Part shown: in pieces, positions 1 to 8,542 of the stretch
Layout of the letters: each line of letters starts with the position of its first letter
How positions within the stretch are numbered: position 1 is the stretch's first letter
Assembly: GCA_016929635.1 (NCBI GenBank)
Contig: JAFGIL010000072.1
Location: 1 to 64,000, forward strand
Direction: 5' to 3'
Length of the DNA: 64,000 nt
DNA from: Endomicrobiales bacterium
GTDB lineage: Bacteria; Elusimicrobiota; Endomicrobiia; Endomicrobiales; JAFGIL01
The notes under the pieces: model-generated
What the model was told of the DNA's origin: nothing
What the model saw: only the letters and a program-made list of their open reading frames with translations
Databases searched by the model: none
Translations under genes and position numbers: made by a program

Positions 1-21
1 ATTCATTGCTGTAGCCGTTAT
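1..21. other. Window edge downstream of the PilZ gene
   Basis: This is the 21-base remainder after the stop codon of the PilZ gene. On the minus strand it contains an ATG at positions 6-4 that could begin a following gene, but too little is visible to judge. Confidence 0.2.
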
Positions 22-2133
22 TTAATTTTGCAACTGTGCTTTTTCCCTGTTTTTATGTTTTCTTATAAAATCCTTTAAATTTGAAAATATAAACTCTATT
101 TTGCTTTTAAAAAGCGGAAAATATCTATTATCCAGGAAGTAATTGCTGTATTGTTTTTTTATTATAAACTGGCAAGGCAAAGGGACATTTTTTGTCTTTA
201 GTAGAACTGGTTCAGGCATTTGAGTTTCTCTGTAGGATCTAATTACATGATCGCATAGGCTATTAATTGCTTTTATATCAATAATTGCTTCATTACCATG
301 AGGAAATATCTTAAATGAATTGGTTAAATTAGAAAGGTTTATTCCAGGTGATGAATATTCACAAATGGCATATGCAAGATTTTCTTTTTTTCTGTTTTTA
401 ACCAGAAAAACCCTTCTGTAACGGTATAAACCCAGTTTTTGAAAATCCTTTTGTATCCTTAAATTCAATATATTTTCGTAGTTAAGTCCTTCGACTCTTA
501 TCATATTAAAATGGCCCTGCTGTATTAATACCTTTTCAAGCTCTTTTAAATCTTCAGCATTTGCTTCCTTGCAAATATACTTGTCTCCGAAAGAATTGTG
601 TTTATTAAAATCCTCCTTTAAAACACAAAAATCGTAATTTATAATGTCATAAATGTTTCGATTATTTATAAGTTCCTTAATATCTCCTAGGACTATCGAA
701 GAAAACAGGTTATTCGGCCTGAATATGCCAGTTAAAAAGTTTGAATTTACCCTTTGGTTTACTTTAGTATCTAGAAAATAATCCATCATTGCATAAAACA
801 CTACTTTTCCCGTTTCTGCATTTTCAGTTTTTTTCCCTGTTAGATGCTGAACCACCCAAGTATTATCATAGAACTTCACGGCTGAAATATATCCTTTTAT
901 GCTGTTATCATCTTTGTAGATAATACTTTTGAATATCGGGGATGGGGCTAGCAGTTTTTTATTAGTATCTAATATTGAATCCGAATATTTTTGAATCTGT
1001 TTTCTTTTTTCCTGATATATAAATCCTGTCTCAAACAAAAATTCCCATAAGTCCTCGCTGTTTTCATAATCAGCATCAAAAAGCCTTGAGTTTATTATTT
1101 TTTGTTTTGCCCTACTGATAAAATTTAGCTCTTTTATAGAGATATCTACAAATTCAGCACCAATCTTTAAAACATAGTTATCATCTTTAGTAACTTCATT
1201 GCAATAGCAGACTTTAATCGATATTTTAAGCCTTCCCTGGTATGGAAACTGAATATAAAAATCATGAAATATTAAGCCCGGCATAATCGGGATTCTATTC
1301 TTCTCAACCATAAAAGCTATCCCGGTTTTAGAGATATCAATAACCTGCCCATAAATATGATAATCACTTAATATTGGATGCAAAGCGTCAATATAAGCTA
1401 TATGCTCTCCAAGCAATGAAATTCTTTCCGACTCCCTATCCTTTTTTTCAATATTACTGGTATCTCTAGACTCCGGCTGCTCATCAAATTTTACTACGAC
1501 CATATAATTATCTTTGTTTGTAAAATTCGAGGTATCCACTTTGATGATTTTACCCTGGGTATCAATTAAAAGCTTGTTTTTGTTATATAATTTCAAACTC
1601 TTAACCTGATCGCTGGGCACAACCATGCCTTGCTTTCTGTTTAAATACAATGCGATTGCCTGCTGAGAAATATTTTCTATTTCCTGTGTTGTGTGAATCA
1701 TCTGATTTATCTGGGTTGATATCAGCAATTTCGCAGTATATTTATTTTCATTGCTAATGTCGATTCGAGAATAAGGCCTGTAATTCTTTATAATGCCATA
1801 ATTTGGCTTGGCGAAGTAGAATTTAATGTTTTTGGTATCTTTTTTATTTAATATTTTGTTAAGTTTTGTCTCAAAATATATGAATTTTTCCTTATAGCCA
1901 ATATTGACTTTTAAAACTTTTCTATTAAATAACTTTTCCATTTGATCTATTTCGCTTTTTGTATTATCTTTATGGTTGTACAGCTTTGAAATAAAAGAAT
2001 TATTCAAAGTGCTTTCTACACTAAACTTGAATTTTTTTTCAGGATTGTTGCTTGGGGAGATGTAGATAGGTTTCTTTATGAATATTAGGAACTCAAATAT
2101 AGTATTTAAAAATATTTTCTTTTCTTCATTCAT
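22..2133 (-). CDS. Tandem PilZ-domain protein with acyltransferase-like C-terminus
   Basis: A 703-residue cytoplasmic protein with no signal peptide or membrane segment. Two PilZ-like c-di-GMP-binding regions are visible. The first (about 115-218) has RPYSR at 119-123, but Ala replaces Gly in the second motif (NISQQA, 154-159). The second (about 233-345) has RESER at 233-237 and a canonical DISKTG at 266-271, followed by GAEF. The N-terminal 110 residues could be a YcgR-type N domain. Residues from about 385 to the end read as mixed alpha/beta segments resembling GNAT acyltransferase halves; that part is inference. The ATG start overlaps the end of the upstream methyltransferase gene by 8 bases, so the two are translationally coupled. 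It is probably a c-di-GMP effector; the output reaction is unknown. Confidence 0.6.
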   Translation of the reverse strand: MNEEKKIFLNTIFEFLIFIKKPIYISPSNNPEKKFKFSVESTLNNSFISKLYNHKDNTKSEIDQMEKLFNRKVLKVNIGYKEKFIYFETKLNKILNKKDTKNIKFYFAKPNYGIIKNYRPYSRIDISNENKYTAKLLISTQINQMIHTTQEIENISQQAIALYLNRKQGMVVPSDQVKSLKLYNKNKLLIDTQGKIIKVDTSNFTNKDNYMVVVKFDEQPESRDTSNIEKKDRESERISLLGEHIAYIDALHPILSDYHIYGQVIDISKTGIAFMVEKNRIPIMPGLIFHDFYIQFPYQGRLKISIKVCYCNEVTKDDNYVLKIGAEFVDISIKELNFISRAKQKIINSRLFDADYENSEDLWEFLFETGFIYQEKRKQIQKYSDSILDTNKKLLAPSPIFKSIIYKDDNSIKGYISAVKFYDNTWVVQHLTGKKTENAETGKVVFYAMMDYFLDTKVNQRVNSNFLTGIFRPNNLFSSIVLGDIKELINNRNIYDIINYDFCVLKEDFNKHNSFGDKYICKEANAEDLKELEKVLIQQGHFNMIRVEGLNYENILNLRIQKDFQKLGLYRYRRVFLVKNRKKENLAYAICEYSSPGINLSNLTNSFKIFPHGNEAIIDIKAINSLCDHVIRSYRETQMPEPVLLKTKNVPLPCQFIIKKQYSNYFLDNRYFPLFKSKIEFIFSNLKDFIRKHKNREKAQLQN

Positions 2134-2962
2134 GTTTCTTAATACCTTCTACCATTATGTATGGTGTATAGGCAAATCTAGAAAATGAATCCAGATATTT
2201 TAAAAATTTATTTTTAAATTCCGTTAAATTTAGTCCAAAATCAATATTTTTTTGTTTCTGCAGATCAATTATTCTGTCAATTTTTGTTTCCCAGTTAAAC
2301 CTGTCAGCCGATTTCATATTGCCATAGAACAAATGATGAAAGGATGCATGAACCCTGATGTTTAAGGCACCTATATCGTGAAAATATGAGAACAATTTCC
2401 TGCCGGCATGAGGATCAAACAGGTTTTTCTGTTTTAAAATACTGGTAATCGTGAATAATTGCTCTTCCAGCTCTTTTTCTATAGGATAATGACATAGACA
2501 ATTCATATCCAGATCCCCAATGACCAGTTTGCCCCCGGGTTTTAAAATGCGGTATAATTCACTGAAAGCTTTTCTAGGATTACTGAGGTATTCAAAAACA
2601 AACCTGCAGAAAATAAAATCTATTTCATTTGCAGGAAGTGGTATTTCTTCAATATTGCAGCTAATAAACTCAAAGTTCTTATTTCTACTTTTTAATTTAA
2701 GATAATTGCGTGCCTGATCCAGCCTGCTATTCGAGATATCTAATAAATAAATCTTAAAGTCTTTTTTCTCTTGTCTCAGTATATTACGCATTACCTGAGA
2801 CACAATGCCTACCCCGGCACCAGCATCAATTATTTTAGATTTGTTCTTTAATCTATGAAAATTGACCTGTTCCAGATGTTTATACGTCTCTTTTATATCC
2901 GTTTTAATCTTGAGCCGTTCCCCCTCAGTCCTTGATTCCATTAAATAAAACTTTTTCTTCAT
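2126..2962 (-). CDS. Class I SAM-dependent methyltransferase
   Basis: About 278 residues. It has the Rossmann methyltransferase signature: motif I DAGAGVG, a post-I acidic residue (LLDISN), motif II IDFIFCRFVFEYL, and motif III with LKPGGKLVIGD. This places it in the Methyltransf_11/25 group, which acts on small molecules, lipids or proteins; the substrate cannot be read. A longer reading frame begins at a TTG at 2980, but the ATG at 2962 is more likely, with GAGAG 11 bases upstream. It is the first gene of a two-gene operon with the PilZ protein, behind the promoter at 3114-3142. Confidence 0.75.
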   Translation of the reverse strand: MKKKFYLMESRTEGERLKIKTDIKETYKHLEQVNFHRLKNKSKIIDAGAGVGIVSQVMRNILRQEKKDFKIYLLDISNSRLDQARNYLKLKSRNKNFEFISCNIEEIPLPANEIDFIFCRFVFEYLSNPRKAFSELYRILKPGGKLVIGDLDMNCLCHYPIEKELEEQLFTITSILKQKNLFDPHAGRKLFSYFHDIGALNIRVHASFHHLFYGNMKSADRFNWETKIDRIIDLQKQKNIDFGLNLTEFKNKFLKYLDSFSRFAYTPYIMVEGIKKHE

Positions 2963-3113
2963 ATAGAAACTTGCTCTCAATTCTATTAAGTTGGTTATTT
3001 GTAATTATTATTTAGATTAGTCTGAAGTCCTTTATTCCCTCTTAGAGACTTTGGGGAAATATATGATTGATTTTTCAAGCTATTATGTGAGTTAATGCTA
3101 GCACTAATATGAT

Positions 3114-3142
3114 ATTATAGCTTTTTATTAAGGAATTTTCAA
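3114..3142 (-). promoter_or_regulatory. Sigma-70-type promoter for the methyltransferase-PilZ operon
   Basis: On the minus strand, TTGAAA (3142-3137), a 17-base spacer, then TATAAT (3119-3114). This is close to consensus. It predicts a leader of about 140 bases before the ATG at 2962. The gap 2963-3215 holds this promoter and leader and otherwise nothing I can recognise. Confidence 0.7.
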
Positions 3143-3215
3143 TAGTTTTTTACATTTAAAAGATTATGGCAGGAATTCAATTAAATGTCCTTGAAATATA
3201 AAAGCGTTATGGACT

Positions 3216-3590
3216 CTACTCCATCAATTTTGCCAGAACTGCCTTTCTCAGATATTTTAGGTCAAAAGGCTTGAATATGCAATCATATGCCCCAAGTCTG
3301 AAAGCCTCAACAACCTTTTCTGCGTCACGATAGGCCGTTATCATTATTGTTGGCAATACAGATTTAATCTTTTTTATCTCTTTTAGAGTTTCTATGCCGT
3401 TCATTTCGGGCATTGCTATGTCTAATAATAATAAGTCAATATTATGTTCTTTAATTTTTTCAATACCCTGCTGGCCGTTTTTTGCAGTGAAAACCTTAAA
3501 CCCTTCATTACTCAAGAATTCCCCCAAAACAACAAGAATATCAGGTTCATCATCAACAATCAATATGTTACCTTTCTTTATTTTGCTCAT
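3216..3590 (-). CDS. Single-domain response regulator (CheY-like)
   Basis: A 124-residue receiver domain with no output domain. The acidic pocket (VDDEPD), the predicted phosphoacceptor Asp57 (LLLLDIAMPEMNG), the switch Thr (MITAYRD) and the conserved Lys (FKPFD) are all present, so it should be phosphorylatable. A strong AGGAGG lies upstream of the ATG. It is the last gene of the signalling operon that starts at 6205, behind a hybrid-type kinase and a very similar regulator. It probably passes signal by protein-protein contact or acts as a phosphate sink; partners are unknown. Confidence 0.9.
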   Translation of the reverse strand: MSKIKKGNILIVDDEPDILVVLGEFLSNEGFKVFTAKNGQQGIEKIKEHNIDLLLLDIAMPEMNGIETLKEIKKIKSVLPTIMITAYRDAEKVVEAFRLGAYDCIFKPFDLKYLRKAVLAKLME

Positions 3591-3621
3591 TTTACACCCC
3601 TCCTTCTAAGTATATGCTGAT

Positions 3622-3996
3622 TTATTTGCCAACAACCTTACCTAAAATTTCACGAAAATTTTTAAGGTCAAATGGCTTGAATATACAATCCAAAGCACCT
3701 TCTTTAAAGGAATCGCTGACCATTTTTTCATCCCGAAACGCAGTTATCATAATCACTTTCTGTCCGGGGTTTACCTTTTTTATTTCCCTTAATGTTTCAA
3801 TTCCATCCATCACTGGCATTGCTATATCTAAGATTATTAGGTCGAATTTATTGTTTCTTGTTTGTTCAAGGGCATCTTTACCGTTATTTACTGCTATTAC
3901 ATCAAAACCAAAATCTGCAATAAAATCCTGCAAAACCCATAGCATATCAGGGTCATCATCTACGGCTAAAACTAATTTTTTTATCTTTTCATTCAT
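3622..3996 (-). CDS. Single-domain response regulator (CheY-like)
   Basis: A 124-residue receiver domain with VDDDPD, phosphoacceptor Asp57 (LIILDIAMPVMDG), MITAFRD and FKPFD. It shares length, the IETL.EIKK segment and the DCIFKPFDLK segment with the next gene downstream, which indicates a tandem duplication that has since diverged. It starts 3 bases after the stop of the upstream kinase gene, so it is probably the direct phosphorelay partner of that kinase. No DNA-binding domain is present. Confidence 0.9.
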   Translation of the reverse strand: MNEKIKKLVLAVDDDPDMLWVLQDFIADFGFDVIAVNNGKDALEQTRNNKFDLIILDIAMPVMDGIETLREIKKVNPGQKVIMITAFRDEKMVSDSFKEGALDCIFKPFDLKNFREILGKVVGK

Positions 3997-3999
3997 AAA

Positions 4000-5589
4000 T
4001 TAATCATTATCAGAATTAATAGGCATTAATACAAAGAATTTTGAGCCTTCATTTATCTTGGATTCCACCCAGATTTTCCCTTTAAGCACGTCTACGGCAG
4101 ACTTTACTATGGCCAGACCCAATCCAAATCCGGCATGAGACCGAGATATTGAACCATCAACCTGAAAAAACTTCTCAAATATTTTGTCCTGTTTTTCCTT
4201 TGGTATTCCAATTCCATTATCAAAAACAGTCATCAAAACACTTCCGTTGTTTCTTTTTGTATAACCTACTTCAATTTTGCCCTTTTCACTTGTAAACTTA
4301 ATAGAATTAGATATCAAGTTGCTGATAATTTGTTTAATTCTTTCCCTGTCAGTTGACATATCGACTTTTTCTTCTGAAGTATTGAACATAAGGGATATAT
4401 CTTTTTCTTTGGCTCTTGAAGTAAAATCTTCTATTGTTTCTTCGATCAACTCATTTAATGAAAACCTGGTAATTACTAATTTCTTCTGTTTGGTTTCCAG
4501 TCTTGCAAAATCCAGCAGCTCGTTTACCAAAAGCCTCATTCGGTCTGTATTGCGTCCTACCAGATCCATTATCATGCCAATCTTTTGATTGGAATCAGAT
4601 GAAACTATGTAGTTATTCAACAATTCAACAGCTCCGCTGATTGCCATCAGGGGAGTCCTTAATTCATGTGAAACGTTTGCCATAAACTCAGATTTAAGTT
4701 TATCTAAATCCCTGAGAGCCTGTTGATATCTTAAGGCCGAAAGTATAAGCGTAGCATGAAGGGCAAAAATCTGCAGTGATTCTAAATCACGGTGGGTAAA
4801 CTGATAATTTGTCATACCCACAAACCTGTTTAAACATATTACCCCCAAAAGTACTTCTTTATCTATTAAGGGTGCAACCATTGAAGAAACAATATTGGGG
4901 CGTACTGGAAGGCCTTTAAATTGGGGCATGTTGCCAAGCCCGTCCTGCAGGAGCAAAGGCTGTCTGTTTTGGGCGACCCATCCTGCTATGCCTTCCCCCA
5001 GCTTTATTTCATCAGAATGATAAGAGCCATATATTGCCATAGGAGACAACGTTGATTTGGTCGGTTCAAAAATAAAAATAGACCCCGCATCCGAATGCAA
5101 AGCTTTCACTGCGCGCTCCAAAATAAAATTTATAAGGTCGCTTTCAGAATGTGATTTGCTTATTTCTTGGGCCAGCCTGTAGAGGTAGGTTGTTTCACGA
5201 AAAATATTCTCCTGCACACGAAGGCGTGAATATTCCAGGGACTTTTTTACAGCTGCGCCCAACTCAGATATGTTGAAAGGCTTTGTAATATAATCATAAG
5301 CGCCGCTTTTTAATGATTCGATGGCTGTTTCTATAGTAGCCTGGCCCGTGATGACCATAACCTCTGTTTGCGGATACGAAGATTTTATTTTTTTTATTAG
5401 TTCAATACCGTTTAATCCGGTTAATTTTAAATCAGTTAAAACCAGGTCAAACATTTCCTTAGGCAAAATCTCCAGCGCCTCTTCACCGCTTGTTGCTGTA
5501 AGGATATTATAACCATCGCGTTTAAGAACCCGTTTGCATAACTCCAATACACCGGGTTCATCGTCAACAATTAATATCTTTTCCATCAT
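4000..5589 (-). CDS. REC-GAF-histidine kinase
   Basis: A 529-residue soluble sensor kinase. Domains in order: an N-terminal receiver (about 1-118, phosphoacceptor Asp53, ITKPFN), a GAF sensor (about 135-290, with GEGIAGWVA), a HisKA dimerisation domain with phospho-His308 in VSHELRTP, and a HATPase_c domain (about 410-525) with N box, DNGIGIP and GFGLGLAIV. There is no transmembrane segment, so it senses an intracellular ligand or accepts phosphate through its own receiver. The start has two adjacent ATG codons. It lies 55 bases after the HTH-REC regulator gene and 3 bases before the first of two response-regulator genes. Confidence 0.93.
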   Translation of the reverse strand: MMEKILIVDDEPGVLELCKRVLKRDGYNILTATSGEEALEILPKEMFDLVLTDLKLTGLNGIELIKKIKSSYPQTEVMVITGQATIETAIESLKSGAYDYITKPFNISELGAAVKKSLEYSRLRVQENIFRETTYLYRLAQEISKSHSESDLINFILERAVKALHSDAGSIFIFEPTKSTLSPMAIYGSYHSDEIKLGEGIAGWVAQNRQPLLLQDGLGNMPQFKGLPVRPNIVSSMVAPLIDKEVLLGVICLNRFVGMTNYQFTHRDLESLQIFALHATLILSALRYQQALRDLDKLKSEFMANVSHELRTPLMAISGAVELLNNYIVSSDSNQKIGMIMDLVGRNTDRMRLLVNELLDFARLETKQKKLVITRFSLNELIEETIEDFTSRAKEKDISLMFNTSEEKVDMSTDRERIKQIISNLISNSIKFTSEKGKIEVGYTKRNNGSVLMTVFDNGIGIPKEKQDKIFEKFFQVDGSISRSHAGFGLGLAIVKSAVDVLKGKIWVESKINEGSKFFVLMPINSDND

Positions 5590-5644
5590 GCCCTTTATTG
5601 AAAATCAAATGGATTTATTATCTTCCTATGGTATGATTTTTTCG

Positions 5645-6205
5645 TCAAATTAAATTCGATACGTATTGAATTAATTTATCTGAAGATAAAGGCTTTGCCA
5701 AACAATCACTAGCCCCTGCTTTAATAATGCTCTGTTTCATTACAGGGGAGAAGTATCCTGTAATTGCCAATATCTTTGTATCTACTAACCTGGGATCACT
5801 CTTTATTTGCTGACAGACTTGAATACCATCTATACCGGGTAGTCTTATATCAAGAATAACCAGAGACGGTTTTTTTTCAGCCAAAAGTTTACCCGCAATA
5901 AAACCGTCTTCAGCTTCATAAAAATGCATATCGGGCCACTTGCGCTGCAATATCTTTCTTATTGTTTTTCGGATTGGCTCCTCATCATCTACTATAAGTA
6001 CAGTCTGGGAATCCTGTGATATGTCTTTTGGAAGAGGCAGGTTGTATTCTTTAATGAACTTCATAAACTCATCATGGTGTATGCGGCGGTGCCCCCCTGG
6101 TGTTTTGTAGGCCTGTAACTTTCCTGTTTTTACCCAGTTTATTACGGTTGTAATATCTACATTACACAATTTAGCTATTTCAAAAGTAGTATAAAGTTCT
6201 TTCAT
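5645..6205 (-). CDS. HTH (MerR/excisionase-type)-receiver response regulator
   Basis: 186 residues. The N-terminal 50 residues form a MerR/BldC-type winged helix-turn-helix with the hallmark TPGGHRR (35-41). The rest (about 67-186) is a receiver domain with VDDEE, phosphoacceptor Asp119 (VILDIRLPGIDG) and AKPLS. The order is reversed from usual response regulators, where the receiver comes first. It is the first gene of an operon with a REC-GAF kinase and two CheY-like proteins, and probably controls transcription when phosphorylated. The targets are unknown; autoregulation through the promoter at 6255-6283 is plausible. Confidence 0.88.
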   Translation of the reverse strand: MKELYTTFEIAKLCNVDITTVINWVKTGKLQAYKTPGGHRRIHHDEFMKFIKEYNLPLPKDISQDSQTVLIVDDEEPIRKTIRKILQRKWPDMHFYEAEDGFIAGKLLAEKKPSLVILDIRLPGIDGIQVCQQIKSDPRLVDTKILAITGYFSPVMKQSIIKAGASDCLAKPLSSDKLIQYVSNLI

Positions 6206-6254
6206 ATAAAATTCTAGTGTTTTTTCTTCTAATTATTCTAATAATTCCAATATC

Positions 6255-6283
6255 ATTTTAGCAAATAGACATTGTTTTGTCAA
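6255..6283 (-). promoter_or_regulatory. Promoter of the second HTH-REC operon
   Basis: On the minus strand, TTGACA (6283-6278), a 17-base spacer ending TTTGC, then TAAAAT (6260-6255). An inverted repeat CATTG-N6-CAATG (6270-6285) overlaps the -35 box and could be an operator. The gap 6206-6335 also contains a 4-bp hairpin (ACAC/GTGT) that is too weak to call a terminator. Confidence 0.7.
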
Positions 6284-6335
6284 TGATTATTTATATTTTA
6301 CAGGCAGGAGACACTTTGTGTGATTTTGACTTTTA

Positions 6336-8522
6336 CTATGAAATTTCTTTCAATTTTGATATGAAAAAGCGTTGATTTTCTTCTAAAGTTTCGAGCTTTT
6401 TTTCTAAATCGACAATGCTATCCTTCATTTTTTGATTATCTGCATTATTTTCATTATTATCAGATTTTCTGCTGATTAATTTGGACAATGAGAAATTCTT
6501 TTCATTCTTATCCGGTTTACTTTTCTTTTTTTTATTGTTTTTCCTTTTTTCTTCAATCTTGTTCTTTAGCTGTCCAATTATATCTTCATATAAAGCCTTT
6601 AACTCATTTTGATATTCAATTGCAGCTTTAAGAACAGATACAGATATTTCTTTCTGGGATTTTAACTCATCATTTTTCTGTATAAGCTGTGAGTTTTTCA
6701 ATTCCAGCGCCTGCCTGATTGATATTTCCTTGTTGAGCTGATCTCTGAGATTATTCATATCCTGCTTCAAAGAATACATACTCTTTTCTTTCTCCTGCTG
6801 CCATACCTGTTCATTGCGCAGGTAATCCTGACTATTCTTATTTAAAGCTGCAATGCTACTATTTAGTCTTTTCTTCAGGTCATCTACTATACCATCATAT
6901 TTTTGTTTCTCCTGTTGCAGTTGTATCTCCAGCTCCTGTATTCTTTCCAAACGTGTATTGTTTTCATTTTTTTCAACAAAGAATTTCTGCCTTAATTCGG
7001 ATAGCTGTCCAGCAGAAAGCCTTAAATCTTCGTTTAACCTGTTAATCTCTTCATCCCTTGATTTCAGCTGCATTTCGCTTTTTATCTTCACTTCTTCTAT
7101 CTGTTTTTGCGCAAATTCACGTTCATTTTCCAATATTTTTTGCCATTCATTTTTATCTTTTTCTATCTCTTCAAGAAGTCTCTGCTTTTCCTGTTCAAGA
7201 TTTGTTATTTTAAACGACTCCTGTTTGTTCTTGTCTTTTTCAATATTGAAAAGCTTTTTCTCTTCGGACAAGGCAGCCATTAGATTATTAGCTTTCACGT
7301 TAAGTTTTGCTATTTCTTCATCTTTTGATTCCTTTATTTTATTTAGCTCAGATATAATATATGATTGATTTTTCAAATAATTCTGCTTTTCCAATTCCAG
7401 AACGTTCTTCCATTCGCTCACAATATCATCTCTCTGTCTTAAAAGGCGCTGTATCTCCTCTTCTTTTTGCTTGATTGAATCTTCAACATCTTTACGCTGC
7501 TTTTGTTCCTCTGCAAGCTGTTTTTCAAGAATTTCAACGGATTTTAGTATCCGCACCATCTGCTCTTCGGTCTCTGCCTTTAATGATTGTTCCCTGGAAG
7601 TAATATCTTGTTTATACTTTTCCCAGCTGCTTTGTTCCTCCTGCCAGGTTTTTTTCAATTCTAAAAAGGTTTTCTCTGCTTCCTGCCTTATTTTATTCTT
7701 TTCTTCTTCTACTTCATTGAGCCTGTGTTTCTGTTGTTCAACTTTTTCCTCCAGTTTCATCCGTACCTGAACTTCGTTGTTTAATTTATCAGAGATATCG
7801 CGGTTAGACTGCTCAAGTTTGCCAATATCTGTATCTTTTTTCTCTAAAACATTTGACTGCTGTTTTCTTTCTTCATTAATAGTTTCCTGCAGGTTCGCAA
7901 CCTGTCCCCTTAAAAATGATATTTCTTCATCGCGTTGCGCCTCAGCTCTCAGCCAGCCCTCTTCTTTCTTAAGAGCAGTTTCATAAAACTGATGAAACTC
8001 TTCTTCTTTTGCCCTGATCTGCTCCATTAATGTATTTTGTTTGTCGGTAAATAACCTTTTAACCTGCCTTACACGATTTTGTTCGTCTAATAATCTTTTA
8101 CCAGCAATTAATGCATCTTCCCTGAATTTCTTTATTTCATCTGATATCCTATTCCATTTTTTATTATCATAATTCTTTTTATTCTCGATATCTTTTGCTT
8201 CAAGCTGAAGTTTCTCCAGTTGCAGCATTCTCTCCTCGTTAATTATCTTTTGAACATTCTTTAATCTTTCTTCTGTTTCGGTTAGCTTGGTTCTTATTGA
8301 AAGGATTTCATTCTCTTTTCCTATAAAGATTTTCTCCCAGTTACTCCTCTCTTTTTCATAACGCCTCTTCATAACGTTGAGTGTTTCGGTGGCAACATCT
8401 TTCTCTGCCTGCAGTAAGTCCTTAATAATATTTTCGGGGGTATCTTTTAGTTTAAAATCAGGAATGTTCGGAGTGTTTAAATCAGGAGTGTTAAATTTAG
8501 GGTTATTTCTGTCTTTTGACAT
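6336..8522 (-). CDS. Long coiled-coil protein in a two-component operon
   Basis: A 728-residue protein made almost wholly of charged heptad-like sequence rich in Glu, Lys, Gln, Arg and Leu from about residue 30 to 650. A Pro-rich N-terminal tip follows the start, and a very basic patch (RKNNKKKKSKP) lies near residue 660. No signal peptide, membrane segment or enzymatic motif is visible. Such rods usually act as cytoskeletal or scaffold proteins. I do not recognise a named family, and coiled coils give false matches to SMC and myosin. It begins 20 bases after the HAMP histidine kinase stop, with AAGAGG before the ATG, so it is cotranscribed with the kinase and the HTH-REC regulator. Confidence 0.75.
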   Translation of the reverse strand: MSKDRNNPKFNTPDLNTPNIPDFKLKDTPENIIKDLLQAEKDVATETLNVMKRRYEKERSNWEKIFIGKENEILSIRTKLTETEERLKNVQKIINEERMLQLEKLQLEAKDIENKKNYDNKKWNRISDEIKKFREDALIAGKRLLDEQNRVRQVKRLFTDKQNTLMEQIRAKEEEFHQFYETALKKEEGWLRAEAQRDEEISFLRGQVANLQETINEERKQQSNVLEKKDTDIGKLEQSNRDISDKLNNEVQVRMKLEEKVEQQKHRLNEVEEEKNKIRQEAEKTFLELKKTWQEEQSSWEKYKQDITSREQSLKAETEEQMVRILKSVEILEKQLAEEQKQRKDVEDSIKQKEEEIQRLLRQRDDIVSEWKNVLELEKQNYLKNQSYIISELNKIKESKDEEIAKLNVKANNLMAALSEEKKLFNIEKDKNKQESFKITNLEQEKQRLLEEIEKDKNEWQKILENEREFAQKQIEEVKIKSEMQLKSRDEEINRLNEDLRLSAGQLSELRQKFFVEKNENNTRLERIQELEIQLQQEKQKYDGIVDDLKKRLNSSIAALNKNSQDYLRNEQVWQQEKEKSMYSLKQDMNNLRDQLNKEISIRQALELKNSQLIQKNDELKSQKEISVSVLKAAIEYQNELKALYEDIIGQLKNKIEEKRKNNKKKKSKPDKNEKNFSLSKLISRKSDNNENNADNQKMKDSIVDLEKKLETLEENQRFFISKLKEIS

Positions 8523-8542
8523 AGGAACCTCTTATTGTACAC

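Noticed and set aside
6853..7368. Long plus-strand open frames opposite the coiled-coil gene.
   Set aside because: They are Ser/Phe/Cys-rich antisense readings of Glu/Lys-rich codons with no homology-like motifs.
3057..7377. A 21-base exact match between the gap at 3057-3077 and the coiled-coil gene at 7357-7377, with shorter matches near 10903 and 12884.
   Set aside because: The sequence is very AT-rich, one copy encodes ordinary coiled-coil residues, and flanks do not match. It is probably chance, though a repeat scan would settle it.
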